In this document: positions 7,995 to 15,969 of the stretch, piece by piece
Position numbering within the stretch: the stretch's first letter is position 1
Layout: every line of letters begins with the position of its first letter
Assembly (NCBI RefSeq): GCF_900446695.1
Contig: NZ_UAVP01000007.1
Span: 1 to 64,000, forward strand
Length of the DNA: 64,000 nucleotides
Origin: Capnocytophaga sputigena
GTDB lineage: Bacteria; Bacteroidota; Bacteroidia; Flavobacteriales; Flavobacteriaceae
Reading direction: 5' to 3'
The notes under the pieces: model-generated
Database searches by the model: none
What the model was told of the DNA's origin: nothing
The model's input: the letters and a program-made list of their open reading frames with translations, nothing else
Made by a program: the position numbers and the translations under genes

Positions 7995-9113
7995 ATGAAA
8001 AGAGATTACTACGAAATATTAGAAATACAGAAAACAGCTACGGCTGCCGAAATAAAAAAAGCATACCGCAAACAAGCATTAAAATACCACCCCGACAAAA
8101 ATCCTGGGGATAAAGAAGCTGAAGAGAATTTTAAATTAGCTGCTGAAGCCTACGAGGTGCTCAGCGATGAGAACAAACGGGCTCAGTACGACCGCTTTGG
8201 TCACGCTGCCTTTGAAGGCGGTATGGGAGGCGGTGGTTTCTCAATGGACGATATATTCAGTCAGTTTGGTGATATATTTGGTGGTCATTTTTCGGGTGGC
8301 TTTAGTGGTTTTGGCGGTTTTGGTGGCGGCAGTCAGCAGGTATATGTGAAAGGTGAAAACTTGCGTATACGTGTGAAAGTTACCTTGGAAGATGTTGTAA
8401 AAGGTACTGAAAAGAAAATAAAAGTACGCCGCAAAGTAAAAGCTGAAGATACAACTTATAAAACTTGCCCAACGTGTAATGGTCGCGGACAAGTGGTACG
8501 ACAAGTGAACACAATGCTCGGTATGATGCAAACTGCCTCTACTTGTTCGGCTTGTGGTGGTGCTGGTGAAGTGATTGATAAACGCGGTGCCGATACCGAT
8601 GCTCAAGGATTGAAAACTATTGAAGAGACTATCTCTATCAATATTCCTGCGGGTGTAATGGATGGCATTCAGTTGAATATGAATGGAAAGGGTAATGAAG
8701 CTCCTGTGAAGAACAGTGTTGCTGGTGACCTTTTGATTCTTATTGAAGAACAAGAACACGAAACGCTCAAACGCGAAGGCGATAATTTGCATTACGATTT
8801 GTATATCAGTTTCCCTGAAGCTGTTCTAGGAGCTAGTAAGGAAATAGATACAGTAACGGGCAAAGTGCGCATCAAATTAGAAGAAGGCATACAATCGGGC
8901 AAGATATTGCGCTTGCGTGGCAAAGGTATTCCTAGCTTGCAAGGACGCGCAACGGGTGATTTGATTGTTCACGTGAATGTATGGACTCCTAAAAACTTGA
9001 ACGATGAGCAAAAGGCTTTCTTTAAAAAGATGCAGGAGGATGAGCATTTCAGTCCTAAACCCGATAAGCACGATAAGTCTTTCTTTGAGAAAGTAAAAGA
9101 AATGTTTTCATAG
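7995..9113 (+). CDS. dnaJ: chaperone protein DnaJ
   Basis: A 372-residue type-I J protein. The J domain (2-68) has the HPD motif in [11 protein letters not shown] Gly/Phe-rich linker ([12 protein letters not shown] ... [12 protein letters not shown]) spans about 75-115. The cysteine domain has only two CxxCxGxG-type motifs, CPTCNGRG and CSACGGAG, instead of four, so it can form only one zinc site; this is a usual flavobacterial form rather than damage. The C-terminal substrate-binding domains run to the end. It stimulates DnaK ATPase and delivers clients. It follows grpE directly; dnaK is not in the window. Confidence 0.96.
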   Translation: MKRDYYEILEIQKTATAAEIKKAYRKQALKYHPDKNPGDKEAEENFKLAAEAYEVLSDENKRAQYDRFGHAAFEGGMGGGGFSMDDIFSQFGDIFGGHFSGGFSGFGGFGGGSQQVYVKGENLRIRVKVTLEDVVKGTEKKIKVRRKVKAEDTTYKTCPTCNGRGQVVRQVNTMLGMMQTASTCSACGGAGEVIDKRGADTDAQGLKTIEETISINIPAGVMDGIQLNMNGKGNEAPVKNSVAGDLLILIEEQEHETLKREGDNLHYDLYISFPEAVLGASKEIDTVTGKVRIKLEEGIQSGKILRLRGKGIPSLQGRATGDLIVHVNVWTPKNLNDEQKAFFKKMQEDEHFSPKPDKHDKSFFEKVKEMFS

Positions 9114-9134
9114 GTTATAGATTTTGTTAAATCT

Positions 9135-9172
9135 AAAAAGGGACTACCTTACGCAGGTAGTCCCTTTTTATT
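9135..9172. terminator. bidirectional terminator between dnaJ and the deaminase gene
   Basis: A perfect 15-bp stem (AAAAAGGGACTACCT with its complement) around TACGC, with T-runs on both strands. It lies between convergent genes and can serve both. Confidence 0.9.
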
Positions 9173-9195
9173 TTGTATTTTAAGGCGTATCCTTC

Positions 9196-11139
9196 TTAGA
9201 AGAAGTAACGTTTGAAAGCCTCGATAGCGGCATAGTCGGCAAAGCCTAAATTGCGGTAACGACGAGCGGTTTCGCTGTTACGAGCTTCGGCGCGTTGCCA
9301 GAACTCACGCAAGTCGTCTCCTTGGAACATAGCACCATCTTTTTGAGATTGGTGGAAGAAGATGGCTTGACGTTTTTTGAGCACTTGTGCTGGACTCATA
9401 GGGACTGCCATTTCGATTTCGTGGATGTCCCATTCGTGCCAAGCTCCGCGGTATAACCATACCCAGCAGTCTTTCATATAATCTTTGTGTTTTAAATTCT
9501 TCAAAGCAGCAAAGATAGCATCGAGACATACTTTGTGAGTTCCGTGAGGGTCGGCGAGGTCACCTGCAGCATAGATTTGGTGAGGTTTTACTTCTTCAAT
9601 CAAATCCATAATGATTTTGATATCGGCTTCGCCTATAGGGTTCTTTTTCACGCCCCCTGTTTCATAGAAAGGCAAGTTGAGGAAGTGTACTTGGTTATCG
9701 GGCACTCCTTCATAACGTGTAGCAGCCAACGATTCGTGGCGACGGATGTTACCTTTGAGTTGGCGTACGAGAAGGCTATCGATTTCGTTGGATTTTTTAT
9801 TGGTGATGTTGCTAATAATCTCGTTGATTACAGCTACTTCAGTTTTGTTTTCTTTGGCTATATCTTTGAATACTTCGGCGAATTTAAGCGCTTCGTGGTC
9901 GGATACGGCAAAGTTACCAGAAGTTTGGTAAGCTACGTGTACTTCGTGACCTTGAGAAACTAATCGATCGAAAGTACCTCCCATAGAAATTACATCGTCA
10001 TCGGGGTGAGGGCTGAAGATAATTACGCGTTTTTTGTGAGGATGTTCGCGTTCAGGGCGGTTGGTATCATCGGCATTAGGTTTACCACCTGGCCATCCTG
10101 TGATGGTGTGTTGCAAGCGGTTGAACATAGCGATGTTCAAATCGTAAGCAGGACCTGATTCTGCCAAGAGTTTGGACATACCGTACTCGTTGTAATCGGA
10201 ATCTGTGAGTTTGAGGATTGTTTTACCCAAGTGTTCGCAAAGCCAAACAATAGCTTTTGCTTTGAGGTCTTCGTTCCATTGTACATCGGTAACGAGCCAA
10301 GGGGTTTTGATACGAGTAAGATCGGCGGCTGCTTCTTCGTCTAATACAAAAGTAGTGTTTTCGTGAAGTTGGAGGTAGCTTGAAGGTACTTCGGCAGTGA
10401 TATCACCTTCTACGGCTTTGGCTACGATAGAGGCTTTACTGCTACCCCAAGCGAGCAATACGATGCGGTGAGCTTTTAACACGGTGCGGATACCCATTGT
10501 AATGGCTTGGCGAGGCACATTGTCGATGCCGTGGAAGGTTTCGGCGGCATCGGAACGGGTGATGTGGTCGAGAGTGATGATGCGGGTACCAGAATTGCGG
10601 TTAGAACCAGGTTCGTTGAAGCCGATGTGACCGGTACGACCGATACCGAGGAGTTGGAAATCAAGTCCGCCGCAATCTTGGATTTTTTTGTCGTAATTAG
10701 CGCAGTAGGCTTCTAATTCGTCGTGAGATACGGTTCCATCAGGGATATTGATATTTTCTTTAGGGATATCAATATGGTTGAAGAGGTGCTCGTGCATAAA
10801 GTACCAATAACTTTGTATATCCTGTTTTTCCATTGGATAATACTCGTCTAAGTTGAAGGTAATTACGTTTTTGAAACTAAGACCTTCTTCTTTGTGCATA
10901 CGCACGAGTTCGTCGTAGACTTTTACAGGGGAGGAGCCAGTGGCTAAACCTAATACGCATTTTTTGCCTTCGGCTTGTTTCTTTTTGATAAGGTCGGCGA
11001 TTTCGTGTGCGACACTAATTGAAGCGGTTACGGAGTTCGAGAAAACGATGTTGTGGATTTTCTCGAAGCGAGTTTCCTCAACGGAGCCGGCGGGCTGATG
11101 AGCGATTGATGAAACTTCTTTTCTGATATGTGTTCTCAT
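9196..11139 (-). CDS. nagB: glucosamine-6-phosphate deaminase fused to PIG-L deacetylase-like domain
   Basis: A 647-residue two-domain protein. Residues 30-290 are NagB-like: GLATGSSPVKVYDEL (64-78), ITFNLDEYY with the catalytic Asp, LLGIGRTGHIGFNEPGS. Ordinary NagB is about 265 residues. The C-terminal half begins KRVIIFSPHPDDDVISMGG (near 370), the PIG-L/LmbE zinc-binding HPDDD motif, and continues to the end. NagB converts glucosamine-6-phosphate to fructose-6-phosphate plus ammonia; PIG-L enzymes remove N-acetyl groups from sugars, so the fusion could couple deacetylation and deamination of amino-sugar phosphates. That coupling is inference. This fusion is widespread in Bacteroidota. It is monocistronic, with its own promoter and terminator. 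Confidence 0.9.
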   Translation of the reverse strand: MRTHIRKEVSSIAHQPAGSVEETRFEKIHNIVFSNSVTASISVAHEIADLIKKKQAEGKKCVLGLATGSSPVKVYDELVRMHKEEGLSFKNVITFNLDEYYPMEKQDIQSYWYFMHEHLFNHIDIPKENINIPDGTVSHDELEAYCANYDKKIQDCGGLDFQLLGIGRTGHIGFNEPGSNRNSGTRIITLDHITRSDAAETFHGIDNVPRQAITMGIRTVLKAHRIVLLAWGSSKASIVAKAVEGDITAEVPSSYLQLHENTTFVLDEEAAADLTRIKTPWLVTDVQWNEDLKAKAIVWLCEHLGKTILKLTDSDYNEYGMSKLLAESGPAYDLNIAMFNRLQHTITGWPGGKPNADDTNRPEREHPHKKRVIIFSPHPDDDVISMGGTFDRLVSQGHEVHVAYQTSGNFAVSDHEALKFAEVFKDIAKENKTEVAVINEIISNITNKKSNEIDSLLVRQLKGNIRRHESLAATRYEGVPDNQVHFLNLPFYETGGVKKNPIGEADIKIIMDLIEEVKPHQIYAAGDLADPHGTHKVCLDAIFAALKNLKHKDYMKDCWVWLYRGAWHEWDIHEIEMAVPMSPAQVLKKRQAIFFHQSQKDGAMFQGDDLREFWQRAEARNSETARRYRNLGFADYAAIEAFKRYFF

Positions 11140-11186
11140 TTTTTATTGATAAATGATGTTATAATAAATTTCAGTTTTGAACCCTG

Positions 11187-11217
11187 CAAAGGTATATCTT
11201 TTTTATGATTTATACAA
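11187..11217 (-). promoter_or_regulatory. promoter of the deaminase/PIG-L gene
   Basis: On the minus strand TTG (complement of 11215-11217), a 20-base spacer, then TACCTTTG (complement of 11187-11194), matching the TTG-N18..20-TAnnTTTG pattern of Bacteroidota housekeeping promoters. Confidence 0.65.
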
Positions 11218-11306
11218 AAAAAATTAACATTTTATTTTAATTCTTTTTATGGTTAAAAGGCGGAAGTTTTTATATACGCTTTTTAAATAACTTGATAAAA
11301 ATAAAA

Positions 11307-11340
11307 AACTTTGCTAAAGCAAGTACGCTTTAGCAAAGTT
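11307..11340 (-). terminator. terminator of the LOG-family gene
   Basis: A perfect 14-bp stem AACTTTGCTAAAGC (11307-11320) with its complement at 11327-11340. On the minus strand it is followed by a T-rich run, directly after the LOG gene's stop at 11348. Confidence 0.8.
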
Positions 11341-11347
11341 AGTGTTT

Positions 11348-12034
11348 TTAGAAATTTGGTTTTAATTGATGTTTGTTGAAATAGAAGTCTTCAATGACTT
11401 TGATGACTTCATCTTCGGTGTCTACCAAATGGAATAAATCTAGGTCTTCGGGACTGATGTTGTTGAACTTTTCTGACAATATTGATTTTATCCACTCTAC
11501 AAGTCCGCCCCAATAATCGGTGCCTACTAAAATGATAGGGATTTTGTCGATTTTATGGGTTTGTACGAGGGTGAGGGTCTCGAAAAGCTCGTCGAGGGTG
11601 CCGAAACCGCCTGGCATCGCTACAAAGGCTTTGGAATACTTGACGAACATTACTTTGCGGGCAAAGAAATAGTTGAACTTGATGTTCTTGTCGTGGTCGA
11701 TATAAGGGTTGTTGGTTTGCTCGAAGGGGAGGTCGATGTTGAGTCCGGCAGATACGCCTTTGTTGAGGTGTGCGCCTTTGTTGCCGGCTTCCATAATGCC
11801 GGGTCCTCCACCGGTGATGATGCCAAAACCTTCGTCGACTATTTTTTGGGCGATGCGTACGGTGAGTTCGTAGTAGGGGGTGCCTGGCTTGATACGGGCT
11901 GACCCGAAAATGCATACGCAGGGTCCTATGGAGCTCATCTGCTCATAGCCTTGGACAAATTCGCCCATTATTTTAAAAATAGACCAAGAGTCGTGTGTTT
12001 TGGTTTCGTTCCAAACTTTAGAATGTTTTTTCAT
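11348..12034 (-). CDS. LOG family (TIGR00730) phosphoribohydrolase-like protein
   Basis: A 228-residue single-domain Rossmann-like protein. Motifs: CIFGSARIKPGTPYYE, IITGGGPGIMEAGNKGAH, and the family signature AMPGGFGTLDELFE (about 140-153), with the PGGxGTxxE active-site loop. Proteins with this signature were long called lysine decarboxylases. Characterised members cleave the glycosidic bond of nucleoside 5'-monophosphates, including cytokinin precursors in plants. The physiological substrate here is unknown. It is a single gene with a clear terminator; its N-terminus MKKHSKVWNETK carries no signal peptide. Confidence 0.88.
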   Translation of the reverse strand: MKKHSKVWNETKTHDSWSIFKIMGEFVQGYEQMSSIGPCVCIFGSARIKPGTPYYELTVRIAQKIVDEGFGIITGGGPGIMEAGNKGAHLNKGVSAGLNIDLPFEQTNNPYIDHDKNIKFNYFFARKVMFVKYSKAFVAMPGGFGTLDELFETLTLVQTHKIDKIPIILVGTDYWGGLVEWIKSILSEKFNNISPEDLDLFHLVDTEDEVIKVIEDFYFNKHQLKPNF

Positions 12035-12223
12035 TGAATTAAGTATTAAAAGTTAAAAGATAGCCCCCACATACTCTGCTCTCGCAGACTTCCCCGAAGG
12101 GGGAATAGCCGGAAAAAATATTGAATATCAGTGTAATCAATGGAGTTTTCAGAGGGACTCTGAAAATTTCTGAGTGACGAATGCCAAGTGATGTTAGGCA
12201 GCTGGGGCTGCGAGAGTTTTTTG

Positions 12224-12271
12224 CCCACGAATTTCACGAATTTGCACGAATTTTCGCCTGACGGCGAAGGG
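12224..12271. repeat. intergenic ACGAATTT/TTCGCC-TGAC-GGCGAA repeat, copy 1
   Basis: This part of the 325-base gap (12035-12359) holds three tandem ACGAATTT-type units followed by a hairpin TTCGCC-TGAC-GGCGAA. Related copies lie at 14558-14594 and 58767-58858, where the stem is TTCACC/GGTGAA, so both sides changed together. The rest of the gap is non-coding, with short CTC/GAG-rich direct repeats and two AGTGAAA units; no promoter was identified with confidence. Confidence 0.6.
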
Positions 12272-12359
12272 AGTGAAAAGTGAAAAATCTAAGGTCTCAG
12301 AGAGGCTCGGAGAGGAGCTGTGGAAAATTAACAAATTTGGACATTAGAGAATTAGCAAA

Positions 12360-13523
12360 TTAGTTTATAGATTCATTATTTTTACTTTCAAATTTTTTAA
12401 GGTCGTTGCCTTTGAGAGCATTTTCAACGAGCTCGGGGAGGCGATCGGGGGTGCAGGCGAAACAGGCGATGCCGAGTTTGCTGATTTCCTTGCCAAGTTT
12501 TTCGTCGTAATCGGGACGACCGCTATCGGAAAGGGCTAAGAGTACCAATACTTTTACGCCGTCCTGATGCATCTCGTTTAGACGACGTAGTAGTCCGGAG
12601 CGCACACCTCCCTCATAGAGGTCGGATATGAGGATGAACATCGTTTTGCGGGGGTTCTCGATGAGCGTTTGGCAATATGCCACAGACTTATTAATGTCGG
12701 TTCCTCCACCCAATTGCACGCCAAAGAGCATATCGACGGGGTCTTGACGGCAGGCTTCGGTGAGGTCGGTTATTTCGGTGTCGAACACTACTACGTGAGT
12801 GTCGAGGGCTGGCATACTGGCAAAGATAGAGCCCATTACTGATGAGTAGATAATGGAATCGCACATAGACCCACTTTGGTCGATGTCGAGGATTACCGTC
12901 CAGTTTTTTTGTTTTTGAGTGCGTTCAAAGAAATAGAATTTTTCGGGTATGATGCGCTTGGTGGCGGTGTCGTAGTTTTTGAGGTTGCGCTGAATGGTTC
13001 GTTTCCAGTCGGTTGATGAGAAATTGGCGATGGGGGTATGTGCTTTTTTGTTGAGAGCGCCCGTAACGGCGCGGCGGAGGTCTTGCTCCATACGTTTCAT
13101 TATCTCATTGACGACTTCTTTGACTAACTCGCGGGCGGTGTCTTTGGATTTGGCAGGAATCTGGTCTTTGAGTGCCATTAGGGTGCCCACCATAGAGATG
13201 TCGGGCTTTACGTTCTTGAGGGTTTCGGGTTCAAAGAGCAATTTGGTGAGTCCTTTGCGTTCGATAGCATCGGTTTGAATGACGCTCACTACATCGGGGG
13301 GGAAGAAGGAACGTACATCGGTGAGCCACTTGGCTAAGTTAGGAGCGGAGTTGCCCAAGCCAGCCGAGCGTTTGCCGCCGCCGTTGCCATTGTTCTCGGT
13401 GTCGTCGTAGAGGGCGGCGAGGGTAGCGTCCATCAGCGATTGTTGTTCGTTGAGCGATACTTCGCCCAAAGCATTTGCGTCTTGACCCAAGATGAGTCGC
13501 CAGCGTGTGATATTTTCGTCCAT
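12360..13523 (-). CDS. von Willebrand factor A (VWA) domain protein
   Basis: A 387-residue cytoplasmic protein. Residues 1-200 are a helical region (ELVKEVVNEIMKRMEQDLRR). The VWA domain begins WTVILDIDQSGSM (near 205-217), giving the metal-binding DxSxS, and continues with LGGGTDINKS (the T/D metal ligands) and FILISDLYEGG. In many bacteria this type of VWA protein is encoded with a MoxR-type AAA ATPase that acts as a chelatase-like remodeller; no such ATPase is adjacent here. Its start overlaps by one base the stop of the outer-membrane protein gene (TAATG), so the two are translationally coupled. The function is unknown. Confidence 0.82.
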   Translation of the reverse strand: MDENITRWRLILGQDANALGEVSLNEQQSLMDATLAALYDDTENNGNGGGKRSAGLGNSAPNLAKWLTDVRSFFPPDVVSVIQTDAIERKGLTKLLFEPETLKNVKPDISMVGTLMALKDQIPAKSKDTARELVKEVVNEIMKRMEQDLRRAVTGALNKKAHTPIANFSSTDWKRTIQRNLKNYDTATKRIIPEKFYFFERTQKQKNWTVILDIDQSGSMCDSIIYSSVMGSIFASMPALDTHVVVFDTEITDLTEACRQDPVDMLFGVQLGGGTDINKSVAYCQTLIENPRKTMFILISDLYEGGVRSGLLRRLNEMHQDGVKVLVLLALSDSGRPDYDEKLGKEISKLGIACFACTPDRLPELVENALKGNDLKKFESKNNESIN

Positions 13524-14257
13524 TAGAGTATATAAAAGATGAGACCTATTTGTAATACATTAGAGCTGAGGCTTGTGCCATCGGTGGTTTTTACGTCCTT
13601 TAGCAAAGGTGAGAGGTTGTACTGCACGAAGAAATTCAGTGCATTATAGCCAAAAGCAGCAAAGGCTTTTACCTGAAATTTTTTAGCAATATCGGGGTTT
13701 TGGAAAGAGGTGTCGATATCGTTCGCAGTGTATAGGCTTCTGCCTCCTAAAAGATAAGAGAATCGCATTCCGGCGTATACTCTCCAGAACTTGTGAGATG
13801 TAGGGTTGGAAGTGCGGAAGCGGAATTCTAAGGGCATTTCGATAGCGTGAGTTTTGAAGTAGTTTTTGCTGATGTTGAAATCGCGGAAGTGTTCAACGAT
13901 TTCGTAGCTCACAACTCCTGATGAGTTTCTATTGGCTACCATATTGTTATACACCACATCGTAAGCATAGCCTAACCCTATGCCGAACCCAAGATTACGT
14001 TTTTGGTTGATAGGGAGGTCGCGAATGAAACCTAAGTGGATGCCGTGGGAGAGGTTGTGTTGCACAACACTGCTGGCTTTGCCAGCGAGATAATCGTAGG
14101 TGAGACCAACGTAGAATTGATCTTCTAAATAACGGTTGTCGATGGTTGTTAGCGTGGAGGTTGCGCCTTGAGAAGTAGCAATCAATCCGTCGTCACTATC
14201 TTCTTGAGCGTAAGTGAAGAGGGGGAGGAGTAAAAGAATGATATTTAGTTTGTTCAT
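13523..14257 (-). CDS. outer-membrane beta-barrel protein, PorT-like
   Basis: A 244-residue protein starting with a signal peptide MNKLNIILLLLPLFTYAQ (cleavage after the Ala-Gln region). The mature part alternates amphipathic strands: FYVGLTYDYLAG, GIHLGFIRDLP, LGFGIGLGYAYDV, FWRVYAGMRFSYLLGG, NFFVQYNLSP. It ends in an aromatic/hydrophobic strand NVLQIGLIFYIL as outer-membrane barrels do. The size and layout fit the PorT-family outer membrane barrel, but it is not next to the gene partners expected for true PorT/SprT of the type IX secretion system, so that specific role is not claimed. Coupled to the VWA gene. Confidence 0.75.
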   Translation of the reverse strand: MNKLNIILLLLPLFTYAQEDSDDGLIATSQGATSTLTTIDNRYLEDQFYVGLTYDYLAGKASSVVQHNLSHGIHLGFIRDLPINQKRNLGFGIGLGYAYDVVYNNMVANRNSSGVVSYEIVEHFRDFNISKNYFKTHAIEMPLEFRFRTSNPTSHKFWRVYAGMRFSYLLGGRSLYTANDIDTSFQNPDIAKKFQVKAFAAFGYNALNFFVQYNLSPLLKDVKTTDGTSLSSNVLQIGLIFYIL

Positions 14258-14332
14258 TTTTTTCTTTGGATTATATTTTTTGGCAAAGATATGAAATAAT
14301 TACGAATTACGAAATACGAATGACGAAATATG

Positions 14333-14460
14333 AGGGGGAGATGGGAGCGGTGGGAACGGTGGGAGCGGTGGGAGCAGTGGGAGGGGATGGGAGGGAGTAT
14401 CTAGGAGGTACTCTGAAGGTCTCGGAGGGGGGTGGGAGTAATGGGAGTAATGGGAGGGAG
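14333..14460 (+). repeat. G-rich minisatellite (GGGAGCGGT units), G-quadruplex potential
   Basis: Five or more 9-base units of GGGAGCGGT and variants occur between 14341 and 14385, followed by GGGAGGGG and, at 14430-14460, GGGAGTAAT repeats. There are more than eight G-triplets on the plus strand within 130 bases. An open frame of 80 codons across it (14266-14508) is an artefact of the repeat and is not called a gene. The rest of the 14258-14622 gap is non-coding. Confidence 0.7.
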
Positions 14461-14557
14461 GAGACTCCCATGGATTGCACAGATAAAACGGATTTTGATG
14501 CTTTTTAGGATTTTGTTGCTACGCTTACGATTTTGCGAAGTTTGCCAAAGTGAAAAC

Positions 14558-14594
14558 TCCTACGAATTTTACGAATTTTCACCTGACGGTGAAT
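14558..14594. repeat. intergenic ACGAATTT/hairpin repeat, copy 2
   Basis: TACGAATTTTACGAATTTTC followed by ACCTGACGGTGAA. Together they form two ACGAATTT units and the hairpin TTCACC-TGAC-GGTGAA. Compared with copy 1 (12224-12271) the stem differs by a paired change, which keeps the base pairing. Confidence 0.6.
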
Positions 14595-14622
14595 TGTTTT
14601 GTGAGTATATAAATTCTTTGAC

Positions 14623-15969
14623 TTAATGATTTTTAGAAAGGTGTTCTTTTAGGGCTTGTTCATTATTACCTATTTTCTTTGTGAATTCTTGGAAGCTCTC
14701 AGTTTCTTGAGGAATATGCAATCCTATTTTTTCTAAAATTCTATTTTCTGCATTCCCGTCTATATAGAGTTCTTCAGAAAAAAATGGTTTGTCGCTATCT
14801 TCTTTGCTACAAGGATAAAGTAGAAAACCTCTATTTGTTTCAAAACGGTACATATATGTAATCGTTTTGTAGTAGATGCTAATAGCTCTTTCTGAATCTT
14901 CTCCATAACTTTTATGCTTATCTAAAGGTATATATTTAGCATCTCCTACAAGTTTGGGAGAACCACTTTTGCTGATAAAATCGGGGTAGATAGGTTGTTT
15001 TCCTTTTTTAAAAAGGTATTCTCTTCCATTGCCTTTGAGATTTTCAGGATGTTTAAAATCTTCATCTAAAAAAGTGTTTAGGTATTCTTCCCACAGCCAA
15101 GCACCATCAAAAAGAAGTCCATATATTTTATCTTTTTCTTCGCCGAATGTCAGTTTTTCGTGGTTTAGGATGTTTAAACATATTTTTTGCAGAGGAGCAT
15201 ACTCTGTAAAATAAGGATGTACAAAGGGCTTGGCGTTTGCCATTATCACTTTACGCCGAGCATTTTTGTTATAGGTGTTTTGAGTGTGAAAAACAAATTG
15301 GCTAACCATAGTGCGCATTTCGGCATCTGTATTCAGCAAGGCATTGCCTATAGGATGTGTTCTTAGGTACTCAATAGTATGGCGGATGAGTTGCGATAAA
15401 GGATTATCGTAGCTATGTTCTTTGGTTGTATAAGCTATTTTGCCTGCAAAAGGTAGGTTTTTAAGTAGATGACGTTTTACATCTATACTTCCTTTTACAT
15501 TTGCATCATTATATTGCTTGCGTTGGTAAGCTTTATAAAGCCCTTGTGCATAAGCTTTTTTTAAGCAATAAGGGAATAAGTAGAGCCAAAAATCCCAAAT
15601 AGTTTCTTCGTTGTTAGGGCTCTGTTCAAAATTAAAGATGTTAGTAGCTAATACTTTTTGCAACATACAGTGCAAAAAGAAATCATTCTTATCATCTTTA
15701 GCAAAACGGGAAGTGATAGTAACCTTACTTGTGTTACGCCCTACAAATCCCATTATGTTGTTAGTATACAACTTGTCTCCTTCAATATTGAAAATAGGTT
15801 TGTTGAGATATTTTTCTAAAGACTGCGGAAAAACTAACAAATTAGGATTTTCACACACTAAGTGTGTTATACTATGATTGGCAATAGGCGTTAGGTCTTC
15901 TATATACTGAGAATTAAGCTCTTTTCCCTTATAATTATTGTCCGTTATCCTCATTACCAAAGAAAGCAT
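14623..15969 (-). CDS. mcrC: McrC-like nuclease subunit of an McrBC restriction system
   Basis: A 448-residue protein. The C-terminal PD-(D/E)xK nuclease core is visible: LLFDGAWLWEEYL, then IYPDFISK (near 330) and VGDAKYIPLD (near 343), i.e. PD...DxK. The N-terminal part (1-200) is the usual McrC domain with ITSRFAKDDKNDFFLHCMLQ. McrC pairs with the GTPase McrB to cleave DNA, classically modified DNA. Its start overlaps the end of mcrB by up to 35 bases; ATG at 15969 or at 15954 are both possible. Adjacent genes are only mcrB and a small helical protein, so this is a compact type IV restriction locus. Confidence 0.9.
   Translation of the reverse strand: MLSLVMRITDNNYKGKELNSQYIEDLTPIANHSITHLVCENPNLLVFPQSLEKYLNKPIFNIEGDKLYTNNIMGFVGRNTSKVTITSRFAKDDKNDFFLHCMLQKVLATNIFNFEQSPNNEETIWDFWLYLFPYCLKKAYAQGLYKAYQRKQYNDANVKGSIDVKRHLLKNLPFAGKIAYTTKEHSYDNPLSQLIRHTIEYLRTHPIGNALLNTDAEMRTMVSQFVFHTQNTYNKNARRKVIMANAKPFVHPYFTEYAPLQKICLNILNHEKLTFGEEKDKIYGLLFDGAWLWEEYLNTFLDEDFKHPENLKGNGREYLFKKGKQPIYPDFISKSGSPKLVGDAKYIPLDKHKSYGEDSERAISIYYKTITYMYRFETNRGFLLYPCSKEDSDKPFFSEELYIDGNAENRILEKIGLHIPQETESFQEFTKKIGNNEQALKEHLSKNH

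Noticed and set aside
8241-8792. A 183-codon frame antisense to dnaJ
   Set aside because: Shadow of the dnaJ reading frame; Ser/Thr/Ile-rich with no domain.
9535-9963. A 142-codon frame opposite the NagB/PIG-L fusion
   Set aside because: Shadow frame inside a conserved gene.
13523-14257. True PorT/SprT of the type IX secretion system
   Set aside because: Signal peptide and barrel fit the wider family, but none of the usual neighbours is present and the VWA coupling is unlike porT loci.
14266-14508. An 80-codon open frame on the plus strand
   Set aside because: It is produced by the G-rich minisatellite and has a repeat-only composition; no homology pattern or start signal.
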